45,653 bases of DNA, from the NCBI GenBank assembly GCA_018675575.1, contig JABGXW010000026.1:1-45653 (forward strand). The letters are read 5' to 3'. Below are positions 45,569 through 45,653 of the stretch, piece by piece. Position numbers and translations under genes: made by a program. The notes under the pieces are model-generated. The model saw nothing but the letters and a program-made list of their open reading frames with translations, did no database searches and was not told the DNA's origin. The stretch's first letter is position 1; every line of letters starts with the position of its first letter. Origin of the DNA: Bacteriovoracaceae bacterium. Lineage in GTDB: Bacteria; Bdellovibrionota; Bacteriovoracia; Bacteriovoracales; Bacteriovoracaceae.

Positions 45569-45653
45569 ATTTGATTCTTGTAGTACTTTGTAGTCCTTTT
45601 CAAAGTTCAATCAACAATTTAAGATATTTAGGAGGCTATCACCACCTCCACCA
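45569..45653. repeat. ~85-bp repeat, copy B (reaches the window end)
   Basis: Begins right after the XRE stop: AATTTGATTCTTGTAGTAC, then TTTGTAGTCCTTTT, ending CACCACCTCCACCA at the last base. GGAGG and CCTCC near the end could form a small hairpin, and ACTTTG...CAAAGT another. It may extend beyond the window. Confidence 0.7.

Noticed and set aside
45631-45653. Ending CCTCCACCA with an upstream GGAGG, resembling a tRNA acceptor end.
   Set aside because: No D, anticodon or T arms at tRNA spacing; it is part of the ~85-bp repeat.
44005-45653. Integron cassette with attC sites.
   Set aside because: No RYYYAAC/GTTRRRY boxes or long imperfect palindrome between the ends; kept only as a repeat of unknown type.
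1-45653. CRISPR arrays, rRNA, tRNA, insertion sequences and replication origins.
   Set aside because: None seen on reading both strands; no regular short repeats, transposase motifs or DnaA-box clusters.

Overview
The DNA is A+T-rich and densely coding on both strands. It encodes many exported and predicted outer-membrane barrel proteins, a full-length LexA, menaquinone biosynthesis enzymes, a DUF1501/DUF1800 pair and a fragment of a trimeric-fibre protein with an S74 chaperone domain. Together these suggest a Gram-negative, menaquinone-using bacterium, most likely a Bdellovibrionota member related to Bacteriovorax/Halobacteriovorax. That placement is an inference from gene content and composition; there is no rRNA or tRNA gene here to anchor it.

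Layout. (1) 1-1468: the 3' end of an S74-type fibre gene and a Cys-containing exported protein. (2) 1465-9406, minus strand: a four-gene operon made of a CrtI/RetSat-like FAD oxidoreductase, a multi-pass membrane protein, a ketosynthase carrying a degenerate second ketosynthase fragment, and an AT-ACP-KR-DH megasynthase. Read together, the two synthase proteins give the domain order of iterative PUFA/enediyne-type polyketide synthases without an enoylreductase, so a polyene lipid or pigment is plausible. A divergent outer-membrane protein gene follows at 9530. (3) 10.7-20.8 kb: aldo/keto reductase (tas), a SurA-N-like exported protein coupled to a porin-like barrel, a hot-dog thioesterase, murI, eno, a degenerate histidine-kinase-like protein, and exported proteins. 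(4) 20.9-31 kb: a large exported protein, a MenE-MenH fusion, lexA divergent from an MscS channel, an exported protein, a TAXI-type lipoprotein, an LNS2/HAD protein, a frameshifted Gly-rich exported protein, and a Cys/Lys-rich lipoprotein. (5) 31-37.8 kb: the compact menaquinone operon menG-menF-menD-menA-menC (minus) divergent from a polyprenyl diphosphate synthase that would supply the side chain. (6) 37.8-43.1 kb: pepP, a DUF1501/DUF1800 pair and small exported proteins. (7) 43.1-45.65 kb: a decaying accessory stretch with a frameshifted gene, two copies of an ~85-bp repeat, an HCCA-isomerase-like gene between them, a subtilase remnant and a HigA/XRE-like regulator.

Functional links. MenF, MenD, MenH, MenC, MenE, MenA, MenG and the prenyl synthase are all here; MenB is not. 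MenE and MenH are fused and sit about 6 kb from the rest. The features most worth following up are the split PKS locus with its pseudo-KS fragment, the MenE-MenH fusion, the G8-tract frameshifted gene, the Cys/Lys-rich lipoprotein and the repeat-flanked accessory segment at the right end.
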